A stretch of 50,663 nucleotides of DNA from a virus. Shown here one piece after another: positions 7,990 through 16,199 of the stretch. Where the stretch lies: IMG/VR virus record IMGVR_UViG_3300002907_000003, positions 1 to 50,663 of that record; one strand, given 5' to 3'. The position numbers and the translations under genes are program-made. Under the pieces are notes generated by a model. It did no database searches, had not been told where the DNA came from, and was given only the letters and a program-made list of their open reading frames with translations. The stretch's first letter is position 1. Each line of letters begins with the position of its first letter.

Positions 7990-10900
7990 CTATTCTTGAA
8001 ATAAATCTGCGCGCCTATTAAAACCACGATTTTGCATTGTTTTATTTAATTCTGAAATAACTTTTTGTGCTATTTTTTCAATATCTGGAAGAACTGAACG
8101 GTCAAGATTTCCAGAAACAGTTATATCCATTAATTTCTCAATATTTATTCCTCCTGAACCAGATGATTGAACCATTGATTGAGGTAAAATATTTGACATA
8201 AAATTATGCATTTGTTTAGGATTTATAACAAGTTCTCCGTCCATAAGCTTATTAAATTCTTCATTGGATTTTAATTTCGGTGCGCCTCCAACAAATCCAG
8301 ATTTTATACCATCATGTCTATGTGGAACAACGGGAGTGATGGTAGAAGATGGTGTAAACGCTCCAGCACCTCCAGCAACTCCTCCAAGTCCAGCCAAAGA
8401 TGTTCTATATTGTTCTACTGCCATTCTTGCAGAATCCCACATTTGAACAATATCTTTATCAATTCCAGTTCCATATTCACTATTCCAAGCAATTAAATCT
8501 TTATAAACACTTGAATTTTTATCGGCAATCAAGTCTAATGCTTGTTTATTTATATTGCCTTCTTTTGATAAATAATCATCAATTAATTGTATTTGGTCTT
8601 GTAATGATTTTTCTTTTGCGTTATAAGAATTATCAAGTTCTTCAACTCTTATATCGTATCTTCTTTGAGCCGCTTGTTGTTCATCATCAATTTCTCTTAA
8701 GCGTAAACTATATGATTCTTCATAATTCTTTTTTTCTTGGTCAATTGAATCGGTTTGTAATTGTGAAGTTTCTTGTGCAATTTGTTTTTCATGTTCCAAT
8801 GCTTGATTTTGAAGATTATATTGTCTATCAGCAACATCCTGAGACATTCCCTTTTGTAATTTAGCGGCTTCATCTTCTAGTTGCAATTTCTTTGCTTGTG
8901 CTTCGGCACTATCATCAAGTCCTAAAACAATTATTTGTGCTTCTAAATCTGAAAGTTTTTTTTGATTTTCTTCAGTTTTATTATTATAATCGTCTTCTGC
9001 TTTTTTAGCTTTTAATAATTCTTCTTGTGCAGATATGATTTTTAGATAAGAATCAAGCTCATCTTTTATTGCTTGTTTTCTATCATCGGCATTTTGTTGT
9101 TCATCTTCTTTTTGTCTTTGTAGACTTGTTTTCTCATCATCATAAATTTGTTTTTGTCTGTCTAATTGGTCTTTGTATTCTTTTTTTCTTTGTTCAATTA
9201 CATTTTTATAATCCGAAAGTTCTTGTTTGAGATTATCTTTTTCTTGTTTCTTTATATCCTTTAACATTTCAACAACATTTTTTGTTAATGCTTTGAATGC
9301 ATCTTTAGATTCTTTTGTAACCTGAGAAATTGGAGAATCTGACGATGAAGATATTTGACTGGATGCTTGTTTTACAGTATTTACAACAGTTGCAAGTTGT
9401 TTAGCAATTTCTTGGTCTATTTTATCGCCATTTTTTAAAGTATTTAATAAAACATCTTGTTGTGCTTTATCTAAAGAATAATATGAAGTTTTTATTTGAT
9501 TCATGTATTCTTTTTGCAATAAAGCATCTTCTTTTAACTTCTCTGCCAAGCCTTTTGCGGCATAGGGAGTGATTATAAGACTATTTGCCTGTCTTTGAAA
9601 TTGTTCTATTTCCTGTCTTGTTTTCTTATATGCATTTATGTCGGCTTCATAACTTTTTTTATTTGCTAAAGAAAGTTTTTCTTTTTCAATATCAATTTCT
9701 TCTTTTTTTAAATCTAGAAGTGCTTTTAAATTAACTGTTTCATCAATTATGAAATTGCCTTGTTCATCATAATATCCTGAAACTGTAGGAAGAATATCTC
9801 TCAAATCTGATTGAACTTTAAAAAATCTTTCTTGTTCATCATTTGTTTTACTTGTTTTATTTTTTAATGATTCAAATTCTTTCCATAAATCTTTGATGGA
9901 ATCTGATTGTTTATTTAGTTTAGATAAATTAGCGGCACTTTCTTTTGCATTCATAGATAATTGATTTAATTTATCTCTTGTTTCATCAACAGTATCATTA
10001 AAATAATTAAATGCTAAAACAGCCGCACCAATGGCTAGTACAGCAAATCCAAATGGATTTGCTTCCATAATTAAGGTTAATGCCGCCCATGCATCAGTTA
10101 ATGTTGTTATACCAACAGCAGAAACAATAGCCGCTCCATTGAATGCCAATAGGGAAGTGGTTATAACTCCAAAAAGTGCTGGAAGTCCACCAGCCAAAGA
10201 TATTATATTTAATAATCCTGAACCAATATCATATAATGCAGGAACTAATCCACTAGATACAGTTCCTTGTATTAATTTTTCCCATGAAGCAATAAATCTA
10301 TTTTGTGCGGCTTCTGCGCTTTTCAAATAAATTGAATATCTATCCATTGCAAGACCAGCAGAATTTGATTCTTCTGTTTGCAATTTCAATGCTTCGTTCA
10401 TATGTCCCATAAGAACATAGAAAATATTAGCTTGACGTACACCGGCGATACTTTTTGCTATATTGGCTTGCTCTGTATCACTTAAGCCATTCCATTTAGC
10501 TGAAACATCTTCTAATACATCAGACATATTTCTAAATTGATGTTGACTATCTCTCAATGGAACATCTATTCTTGCCAAAGCAGATTCAACATTATTTAAA
10601 CCAAGACCATCTTCATCAATTTTTCCAGCTTTAATATCTTGCATACGAGCAAACATGGTTTTAAATGATTGACCAATTGTTTCTGCGCTTTGTCTGGTAA
10701 CAGAACTAACTACACCAATATAACTTATTAGTTTATCAAGACTTACTCCGGCTTGTTGACCTGACGCCGCTGAATATTGTAATGCTGTTGCCAATTCACC
10801 AGCGCTTGTTGCGGCAACATTATCTACAGCTATCAATTTATCAACAACACTTGAAGCATCTTTTGCTTCTAGTTTATATGAATTTAATGTTGCTGTTAAA

Positions 10901-11718
10901 TAATTTGTTGCATCTGCTGTTTCAAGATTTCCAAGTTTTGAAAGCATTAAACTTGAACGAAGTAATTCTTGTGTTTCTGCAATGCTTTTACCTTGTCTTA
11001 ACCACTCAACACTTCCTTGTGCGACTTCGATAGTTGTTGCGCCTAATTCTCTTGCAAGTCTATTATAACTTAAAGCCAAAGCATTTACTTCTTCTGGTGT
11101 TTGCGCTCCAGTTACTTGCAAGACTTGAATATTTGTCATTTCTTTATTCAAATCTTTTACATATTGAATACCTTGTTTAATTTGATTTAATGCACCATAA
11201 ACTAATCCAATACTTGTTGCATATTGTAAAGTTCTTGAAATAGCATTTGATAAACCATCAGTCCAAGTTGCAATAGATTTAGTAGAACCTTGAACTACTT
11301 TTGTAGTTTGAACAAATCCAGCATTTTGTTCATCAGTAGCATTTTTTAATTTATAAGTTTCAGTAATTAAAGTATCTTGTGCATCTCTATATTTTACAAT
11401 TTGACCAGTGACATCACCAGTATTATTTGTAATATTTGTTGTTTGAACATTTTTTCCTAAATCTTGTAATTCTTTTATTCTTGTTTGAATTTCATCAAGA
11501 GATTTTAATTCCATTTTAGCATCAATAAGTTGAATTTTTGATTTACTCTTATTGATAGAACTATTAACTTTGGCTGTAAAATCGCTAACATCTTTATCGT
11601 TTATATTTAATTTTAAATTTAAACTATATTTTTTTGATAAAGTGTCAACTTCTTCTTGAAGACTTGTTGCATCTATAGATGCTTTTAAAATTAAACGATA
11701 ATCTTTATTGCTTGCCAT
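7990..11718 (-). CDS. Tail tape measure protein
   Basis: At 1,242 residues this is the longest protein in the window. It fixes tail length and helps DNA entry. A TP901-like tape-measure core is visible at ~150-430, including KDLNKEMTNIQVLQVTGA, EELNALALSYNRLA-like text and SGQQAGVSLDKLISYIGVV. Hydrophobic segments lie at ~500-580 (LLNIISLAGGLPALFGVI and ANPFGFAVLAIGAAVLAF). A long charged coiled-coil region spans ~800-1050, rich in Gln, Lys, Glu and Asp. If tail length scales as usual, ~1,240 residues implies a tail near 180 nm, which is inference. GGAGGAAAAATG marks the start. Confidence 0.92.
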   Translation of the reverse strand: MASNKDYRLILKASIDATSLQEEVDTLSKKYSLNLKLNINDKDVSDFTAKVNSSINKSKSKIQLIDAKMELKSLDEIQTRIKELQDLGKNVQTTNITNNTGDVTGQIVKYRDAQDTLITETYKLKNATDEQNAGFVQTTKVVQGSTKSIATWTDGLSNAISRTLQYATSIGLVYGALNQIKQGIQYVKDLNKEMTNIQVLQVTGAQTPEEVNALALSYNRLARELGATTIEVAQGSVEWLRQGKSIAETQELLRSSLMLSKLGNLETADATNYLTATLNSYKLEAKDASSVVDKLIAVDNVAATSAGELATALQYSAASGQQAGVSLDKLISYIGVVSSVTRQSAETIGQSFKTMFARMQDIKAGKIDEDGLGLNNVESALARIDVPLRDSQHQFRNMSDVLEDVSAKWNGLSDTEQANIAKSIAGVRQANIFYVLMGHMNEALKLQTEESNSAGLAMDRYSIYLKSAEAAQNRFIASWEKLIQGTVSSGLVPALYDIGSGLLNIISLAGGLPALFGVITTSLLAFNGAAIVSAVGITTLTDAWAALTLIMEANPFGFAVLAIGAAVLAFNYFNDTVDETRDKLNQLSMNAKESAANLSKLNKQSDSIKDLWKEFESLKNKTSKTNDEQERFFKVQSDLRDILPTVSGYYDEQGNFIIDETVNLKALLDLKKEEIDIEKEKLSLANKKSYEADINAYKKTRQEIEQFQRQANSLIITPYAAKGLAEKLKEDALLQKEYMNQIKTSYYSLDKAQQDVLLNTLKNGDKIDQEIAKQLATVVNTVKQASSQISSSSDSPISQVTKESKDAFKALTKNVVEMLKDIKKQEKDNLKQELSDYKNVIEQRKKEYKDQLDRQKQIYDDEKTSLQRQKEDEQQNADDRKQAIKDELDSYLKIISAQEELLKAKKAEDDYNNKTEENQKKLSDLEAQIIVLGLDDSAEAQAKKLQLEDEAAKLQKGMSQDVADRQYNLQNQALEHEKQIAQETSQLQTDSIDQEKKNYEESYSLRLREIDDEQQAAQRRYDIRVEELDNSYNAKEKSLQDQIQLIDDYLSKEGNINKQALDLIADKNSSVYKDLIAWNSEYGTGIDKDIVQMWDSARMAVEQYRTSLAGLGGVAGGAGAFTPSSTITPVVPHRHDGIKSGFVGGAPKLKSNEEFNKLMDGELVINPKQMHNFMSNILPQSMVQSSGSGGINIEKLMDITVSGNLDRSVLPDIEKIAQKVISELNKTMQNRGFNRRADLFQE

Positions 11719-11760
11719 TTTTCCTCCTTCTCCTCACCAAGATAGGGAGGTGGTTATTAT

Positions 11761-12765
11761 TTAAGTAAATGCTTCATCTGACATATCCTCATCATCACGA
11801 ATAACATATAATTCACTTGTTTGTGATGATTCATGTCCTAATAATTTTTGAACTACTTTTATATCGCGTCCCTGTTCTACTACTAAACTCGTAGCACGTG
11901 ACTCTCTCAAAATATGTGGGTGAAATCTTCTTCCCAATAATTTTGTAAAAATTGTTGTTCCCCATAAATTTAAAGTTGCCGGATTCAATTGTTTGACAAC
12001 ATGGTTATGTTTTGATACAAAAACATATGGACAATCATCATTTCCTCTAATTTCCATCCATTTTTTAATTGCCAACATAGATTCTTCATCAAATTGAAAA
12101 ATTCTAATCTTACCGGCTTTTCCTTTTCCTTTACATCTAATTTTTCCAGTTAAATAATACGTGGCAGTTTTTATAATTTCATTTCCATTTTCATCTTTTA
12201 CTTTTATTTCTTTTTCTTGTTTTTCTGCATTAATAACTTCTTTTAAAAGCTGAATAGATTCTGCTCTTCTACATCCGGTGCTAAAAGTAAATTTTAAATA
12301 TGCTAAATGTTGCCACATTTCTAATTTTTCTAATTCTTTACACATTAAAGAATATTCTTCAAGAGTGGGAGGATTTTTTTCATTTACAAAAGCAGATGTG
12401 GGTGCAGATATTTTTTTAGTTATATAAGACCTAAAATTTAATTCTTCATAATATGTTTCAATATATGAGTTTAAAGATGAAACAGCCGCACGTTTTAATC
12501 TAACAGCAGAAGAAGAGAGTCCTCTTCTTGTCAAATAATTTTGATATAAAAGAAAATCTTTACTTTTTATTTTATCAAAATCTTTATCTTCACAATTATC
12601 TTTAATATAACAAAAATATATACGAAGTGCAGATGTATATTGTGACAAAGTTTGGTCAGATAATTGAATACTTTCTTTTAAAAATTCTTCCACTATTTTT
12701 CTATTTTTTTGATTTATAGATGCCCATTGAACATCTGTAACTTCAGGTATTTTTTCAACTGTCAT
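11761..12765 (-). CDS. Tyrosine recombinase / integrase family protein
   Basis: This 334-residue protein has a SAM-like N-terminal core-binding domain (SDQTLSQYTSALRIYFCYI) and a catalytic domain. Catalytic residues are visible as R166 in STGCRRAES, H284 and R287 in HPHILRESR, H311 in KLLGHESS and tyrosine Y320 in TSELYV. These enzymes cut and rejoin DNA through a phosphotyrosine link. It could integrate the phage or resolve genome multimers. Its location is odd: it is inserted between tail assembly genes and the tape measure, after RusA and a homing endonuclease. It overlaps the endonuclease gene by 11 bases and has a GAGGAG binding site inside it. No attachment site was identified. Confidence 0.9.
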   Translation of the reverse strand: MTVEKIPEVTDVQWASINQKNRKIVEEFLKESIQLSDQTLSQYTSALRIYFCYIKDNCEDKDFDKIKSKDFLLYQNYLTRRGLSSSAVRLKRAAVSSLNSYIETYYEELNFRSYITKKISAPTSAFVNEKNPPTLEEYSLMCKELEKLEMWQHLAYLKFTFSTGCRRAESIQLLKEVINAEKQEKEIKVKDENGNEIIKTATYYLTGKIRCKGKGKAGKIRIFQFDEESMLAIKKWMEIRGNDDCPYVFVSKHNHVVKQLNPATLNLWGTTIFTKLLGRRFHPHILRESRATSLVVEQGRDIKVVQKLLGHESSQTSELYVIRDDEDMSDEAFT

Positions 12766-13399
12766 TATTAATTGCTCCTCTATTTGGATAATCTTCTGGA
12801 AAATTTAATGGATGAGGCAAATTATTATTTATTATATATTCATCATATGCTTTTGCCGCATCAATTTCTGTATCATAAATTCCAATGTGTATTGATTTAT
12901 TATTTAATTTTAATGAGGCTCTCCAATATTTTTCATTTTTAAAAGAAACACCCCTATAAATAGATTTATATTTTATATTTGAACTTCTTTTTTTTGGGAC
13001 TTTCATTCTTAATTTTCTTTCTTCTGAAAGATTTTTACCAAAAAGTGCCTTACGAATATTTTCTTTTGTTTCTTGGGATGGAATCCATCCCAATGAACCT
13101 TCTCCTCCGTCAGTTAAATTATAACCATTTGGAGATTTGGTATTGAATTTTTTAATATAATAAATTTCTTTTTTTATTAGTTCTTCTCTTTCACATTTTT
13201 TAATTATATAAAATTTAAAATTATTTTCTCCATATTTATTCCAAGCATTTTGTAAATAATTATTTACATGTTTATTATTTTTTAAATTAAATTTATGAGA
13301 ATTCCATCTTCCAATTATATCTAAACCTTTTCCAATATATTTTTTATTATTAATTAAATTTTCAATACAATAAATTCCAATTATTTTATTAATTCTCAT
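12755..13399 (-). CDS. Free-standing GIY-YIG homing endonuclease with one AP2-like domain
   Basis: This 214-residue protein has a GIY-YIG domain at ~8-95 (IGIYCIEN, then KYIGKGLDIIGRWNSHK, NAWNKYGENNF and KKEIYYIKKF). A NUMOD3-like segment follows (PSQETKENIRKAL). The C-terminal AP2-like domain reads SIYRGVSFKNEKYWRASL, then HIGIYDTEIDAAKAYDEY. It is a shorter relative of the protein at 2907-3830. The gene overlaps RusA upstream and the recombinase downstream by 11 bases each, so it is tightly wedged but leaves both intact. An AAGGA site precedes the ATG. Confidence 0.9.
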   Translation of the reverse strand: MRINKIIGIYCIENLINNKKYIGKGLDIIGRWNSHKFNLKNNKHVNNYLQNAWNKYGENNFKFYIIKKCEREELIKKEIYYIKKFNTKSPNGYNLTDGGEGSLGWIPSQETKENIRKALFGKNLSEERKLRMKVPKKRSSNIKYKSIYRGVSFKNEKYWRASLKLNNKSIHIGIYDTEIDAAKAYDEYIINNNLPHPLNFPEDYPNRGAINNDS

Positions 13400-13841
13400 T
13401 TTTCATATCCTTAATAATAATTTCAACTCTTGGATTTAATTTATCATATTGGAAGGGATGAAATTTTAATCTTAAATTTTCTCCATTATCATCTATCAAA
13501 ACCCCTGCGTCAACAAATCCATCATTAATCAATTTGGGTGTAAGCAGTAAATTATCGAAATCTCTTCTCCTATGGTCTGGAAAAAAGAAAGTGTATTCAA
13601 ATTCTGCTTTATTTAATTTTAAATTAGCAACATCATAATAGCTTGCTAACCAAATTGAAAATTCTTTATATTTTTGTTTCAATGAATTTTGAACCATTCT
13701 TTTTATTGATGTAAAATAATTAAAAGAAGGTGGTATCGGTTTTTTTATTGGCATAACTTTTCTCTTTGGATATTTTTCAAAATAATAAATCATATATTTT
13801 TCTAAAATATCATTATTAATTATTATTTTATATTTATTCAT
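13389..13841 (-). CDS. rusA: RusA-like Holliday junction resolvase
   Basis: This 150-residue protein carries the RusA active-site pattern: D94 and D96 in HRRRDFDNLLLTPK and D117/D118 in VLIDDNGENL. RusA enzymes are dimeric Mg-dependent nucleases that cut four-way DNA junctions, helping recombination and packaging of branched phage DNA. The N-terminus includes IKKPIPPSFNYF, similar to the family's early strand. It sits upstream of a homing endonuclease and a tyrosine recombinase, forming a small recombination island inside the tail module. The start has only a weak binding site; a 12-bp hairpin lies just upstream. Confidence 0.85.
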   Translation of the reverse strand: MNKYKIIINNDILEKYMIYYFEKYPKRKVMPIKKPIPPSFNYFTSIKRMVQNSLKQKYKEFSIWLASYYDVANLKLNKAEFEYTFFFPDHRRRDFDNLLLTPKLINDGFVDAGVLIDDNGENLRLKFHPFQYDKLNPRVEIIIKDMKNEN

Positions 13842-13853
13842 ATTCTTAATTTT

Positions 13854-13883
13854 ATGTAGACTCTCACATAAGAGAGTCTACAT
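13854..13883 (-). other. 12-bp perfect hairpin upstream of RusA
   Basis: The stem ATGTAGACTCTC and its complement enclose a 6-base loop. The hairpin overlaps the stop region of the upstream gene. There is no U-tract on the minus strand; it may terminate weakly, protect an mRNA end or limit readthrough into the recombination genes. Its GACTCT core recurs in the terminators near 36.6 and 37.6 kb. Confidence 0.5.
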
Positions 13884-14354
13884 ATTAACTCCTCTTTTTT
13901 TAAATTCTGAAGAAAATAATTTTTCTAATTCTCCCTCTTCAAACATTTCATGTATAAAACGATTCCAATAATCCGCACGCTGTTTGTGTCCAAATACATC
14001 ATTTACATTAAGTAAATCAGCAAGACGTTTACGCATATCTTTTCCATTTTCAAAATGGCGACCAGAACCTCTATCAACGGTCATGACTTCCCAATTATAA
14101 AATAATTCTCTTGATATATCATTTAATGTTTTACGAGTTTCTTTTAGTCGAAATGCTTCTAGAAATTCATAAGAAGGAATTCCAGAATTATCTTCATAAT
14201 TCTTATTGGGGAAATAGTCCCAATGGTATGTTTCGGCAAGTATATGGTCTTTTAATTTTTCTCTTACTTGAATGCTAACAGATTCAATAACTTCTCTTGT
14301 TATTTCTTCCATTAGAATTCTTAATTGGTTCTCGTTTTTTATATTCAATATCAT
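13878..14354 (-). CDS. Conserved phage hypothetical protein
   Basis: This product of about 158 residues has an amphipathic helical N-terminus (EEITREVIESVSIQVREKL) and a middle with AETYHWDYFPNKNY. The C-terminus reads FGHKQRADYWNRF, then HEMFEEGELEKLF. The pattern looks like a conserved phage protein of tail or head-tail regions, but I do not recognise a named family. An ATG at 14354 is chosen; in-frame TTG and GTG codons lie just upstream and a later ATG at 14312 is possible. It overlaps the upstream zinc-ribbon gene. Confidence 0.6.
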   Translation of the reverse strand: MILNIKNENQLRILMEEITREVIESVSIQVREKLKDHILAETYHWDYFPNKNYEDNSGIPSYEFLEAFRLKETRKTLNDISRELFYNWEVMTVDRGSGRHFENGKDMRKRLADLLNVNDVFGHKQRADYWNRFIHEMFEEGELEKLFSSEFKKRGVNM

Positions 14355-14562
14355 CACCAAGAACTTTCTTTTTATTATTATCCTGCTTTTTATTTATATG
14401 ATTATGATTTTCATATTCGCAGGTTGGACAATATATATAATCTTTTTCATCTATAATCTCAACACCTTTAACAAGAACAGAATTATTTTCAACTCTTAGT
14501 TGAAGAATTCCACCACATTCTGGACAACGCTTTTTCAAAGTTCTTTTAAGACGACCCAACAT
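14284..14562 (-). CDS. Small zinc-ribbon protein
   Basis: This 92-residue protein has an N-terminal zinc ribbon with CPECGG near residue 13 and CPTCEYEN near residue 46, giving two CxxC pairs 30-odd residues apart. The C-terminal half is basic and rich in Asn and Lys, likely disordered. It follows the chaperone-like gene by one base and overlaps the next gene. Zinc-ribbon proteins in tail regions are not well understood; nucleic-acid binding is only inferred. Confidence 0.6.
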   Translation of the reverse strand: MLGRLKRTLKKRCPECGGILQLRVENNSVLVKGVEIIDEKDYIYCPTCEYENHNHINKKQDNNKKKVLGDDIEYKKREPIKNSNGRNNKRSY

Positions 14563-14563
14563 A

Positions 14564-15103
14564 TTATTTTACCGATTCTTTCATGATTGCTCCAACAGGA
14601 GTATTTTCTAATTCTTTGCTAAAATTTTTTATAATATTATTGATATTATCTAATCCTTCTTGTGAAAAATCGAATTCAGAAATTTTTTTAAGTAAAGGAT
14701 TAATTTGCATCAAGAATGACTGAACAACATAAGCAATATTATCTTTTTTATTTTTTTCATATTCTAAAGCATCTTTTAGTGCCATTTCAAATTGTGGATA
14801 ATTATCAATATTTCTCTTGATTTTTTCCCAAAGACCACTAGCAATAAATAATTCTATATTGAATTCATTTTCAATATCAACATTGGTCATTAAATCTAAA
14901 ACAGCTATAATATTTCCATATTGAGCAGAAATATAATTTCTTTCTTCATTTTCAAAATATATTTGCATAAATGTATTGATTAATATTCTTTGTTTCTCAA
15001 CATTCATATAACGTTCAACTTCTATTTTTTGACCATCAAATTCAACTGAATCTAATGATTTTTGTGATTCCTTTGATTTTATCCAAGCAATCTTCTTACT
15101 CAT
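14564..15103 (-). CDS. Putative tail assembly chaperone
   Basis: This 179-residue, mainly helical protein lies between the tail tube gene and the tape measure, the place of tail assembly chaperones. It contains DSVEFDGQKIEVERYMN, then YISAQYGNIIAVLDLMTN, and a C-terminal helical region rich in Asn and Lys. No clear slippery sequence joins it to the following zinc-ribbon frame. The chaperone call rests on position, size and helical composition, not on a firm motif. Confidence 0.4.
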   Translation of the reverse strand: MSKKIAWIKSKESQKSLDSVEFDGQKIEVERYMNVEKQRILINTFMQIYFENEERNYISAQYGNIIAVLDLMTNVDIENEFNIELFIASGLWEKIKRNIDNYPQFEMALKDALEYEKNKKDNIAYVVQSFLMQINPLLKKISEFDFSQEGLDNINNIIKNFSKELENTPVGAIMKESVK

Positions 15104-15152
15104 GTAATTCTCCTATTTTTTGCATTTTTTAATTATCATCTATTTTTTGTAC

Positions 15153-15183
15153 TTTTTATGACTATATACAATAGTCATAAAAA
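15153..15183 (-). terminator. 13-bp AT-rich hairpin, possible bidirectional terminator
   Basis: The stem TTTTTATGACTAT and its complement surround a 5-base loop. It lies in the 180-base gap between the coiled-coil membrane protein gene and the chaperone-like gene. A-rich and T-rich arms could act on either strand, but the run after the minus-strand stem is interrupted, so strength is uncertain. Confidence 0.45.
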
Positions 15184-15228
15184 TAAACAAAAATACTAAA
15201 GATAAAAAATCATAAAAGTTATTTCACA

Positions 15229-15242
15229 GGTCAAATTGACCC
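15229..15242. promoter_or_regulatory. 14-bp palindrome, possible operator
   Basis: GGTCAAATTGACC-type dyad (GGTCAA and its complement TTGACC around one A/T centre) lies in the same gap as the 13-bp hairpin, about 125 bases upstream of the chaperone-like gene. It could be a repressor site or a small RNA hairpin. No -10 box at suitable spacing was seen beside it. Confidence 0.3.
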
Positions 15243-15283
15243 GTAAATTCATTGATGAAATGACTGTTTTATCAATAGTATTA

Positions 15284-15913
15284 TTATTTAATTAAAGACA
15301 TAATCCAATCTGTTACTGGTTTGATGGTCATTACAAAATATAATGCTCCACCTCCATAAATTAATATTTTAGGTAGATTTTGTTTTATAAAAACTACCGA
15401 ATCTATTTTTCCTTTGTTATCAACATCACTTATTTTTTGATTCATTTGAATAACATCATTTTTGATTGTGGTTATGTCACTACTATTATCTTCAACTTTA
15501 TTTCCAACTTTTTCTGTAAAATTTTTTAGTTCACCGACAGTTTTATCAAATCTTTCAAGTATGTCAGAAAACCTATTGATAGTTTCATCAAATCTTTCTG
15601 CAAAAAGACCAAACTTAGTAATTGTTGCATTCATATCAACATAACCATCTTCTAACTTTCTAATTTTACTTATGTGTTCATTTAATTCAGCCCGATGAGA
15701 GCGTATTTGTTCCTGAATACTGGCTTGTCCATTTCCCCTTACCAATATTTTATCATGAATTTTGAAACCATTTTCAAGACGTTCAACATTTGGATTTATT
15801 GTATTAATTTTTTCTTCTATTGTTCTTAGTCTATTATGGTATTCATCGTTTAATTTTGAAAGTCTTTCGTACTCATTAGACAATACAGCTAATCTTTCAC
15901 TTTCCTCTCCCAC
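15284..15913 (-). CDS. Coiled-coil protein with C-terminal membrane segment
   Basis: This 209-residue protein has a long heptad-like region through residues ~5-165 (for example ERLSKLNDEYHNRLRTIEEK and KNFTEKVGNKVEDNSSDI). A C-terminal hydrophobic helix follows (NLPKILIYGGGALYFVMTI) with a short tail ending MSLIK. The layout resembles haemolysin XhlA-like or holin-associated proteins, or an inner-membrane anchor for lysis or entry. It is placed in the tail assembly region rather than beside the lysozyme. Its role cannot be fixed from sequence alone. Confidence 0.6.
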   Translation of the reverse strand: MGEESERLAVLSNEYERLSKLNDEYHNRLRTIEEKINTINPNVERLENGFKIHDKILVRGNGQASIQEQIRSHRAELNEHISKIRKLEDGYVDMNATITKFGLFAERFDETINRFSDILERFDKTVGELKNFTEKVGNKVEDNSSDITTIKNDVIQMNQKISDVDNKGKIDSVVFIKQNLPKILIYGGGALYFVMTIKPVTDWIMSLIK

Positions 15914-15936
15914 ATAACACCTCTCTAAATAAAATT

Positions 15937-16134
15937 TTATATATCCAGTTCTATTGCATCACCAGATTTTTTATTTTCAAAATTTCCAATTATTTTTTCA
16001 CCATTACCATTATTATCAATAACAATATAGTTTTTACCAACAGCAATAATTTTATATAATTGTTTCATAAATTTCTTTTTTTCTTTTTTTGATTCTTCTT
16101 TATATTCTTTTTCTTCCTTAAAATCATTGAACAT
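15937..16134 (-). CDS. Small charged hypothetical protein
   Basis: The product has 65 residues: a Lys/Glu-rich N-terminus (FKEEKEYKEESKKEKKK) and a beta-like C-terminus (LYKIIAVGKNYIVID, then NGNGEKIIGNF). The ATG at 16134 is preferred over a TTG 12 bases upstream because GGAGG sits five bases before the ATG and overlaps the TTG. It lies between the tail tube hairpin and the coiled-coil gene. No family recognised. Confidence 0.55.
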   Translation of the reverse strand: MFNDFKEEKEYKEESKKEKKKFMKQLYKIIAVGKNYIVIDNNGNGEKIIGNFENKKSGDAIELDI

Positions 16135-16154
16135 AAACACCTCCAATTTAAATA

Positions 16155-16190
16155 ATAAGCGATATAAGAAAAAATTCCTATATCGCTTAT
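16155..16190 (-). terminator. 12-bp hairpin after tail tube gene
   Basis: The stem ATAAGCGATATA and its complement enclose a 12-base loop, starting 10 bases after the tail tube stop. It is followed by an AT-rich run rather than a clean U-tract. It may partly terminate or stabilise the abundant tail tube message, thus lowering expression of downstream genes. Confidence 0.5.
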
Positions 16191-16199
16191 ATCTAATTA

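Noticed and set aside
8400-8864. Long plus-strand reading frames opposite the tape measure and other minus-strand genes
   Set aside because: They lack ribosome binding sites and family motifs, have composition expected from the reverse of AT-rich coding sequence and overlap clearly real genes.
12755-13399. GIY-YIG endonuclease as part of an intron splitting RusA or the recombinase
   Set aside because: No intron core motifs flank it and both neighbouring proteins have complete active sites; it is free-standing.
14284-15103. Programmed frameshift between the chaperone-like and zinc-ribbon genes
   Set aside because: The first gene has a normal stop followed by a separate start one base later, and no convincing slippery heptamer was seen near the junction.
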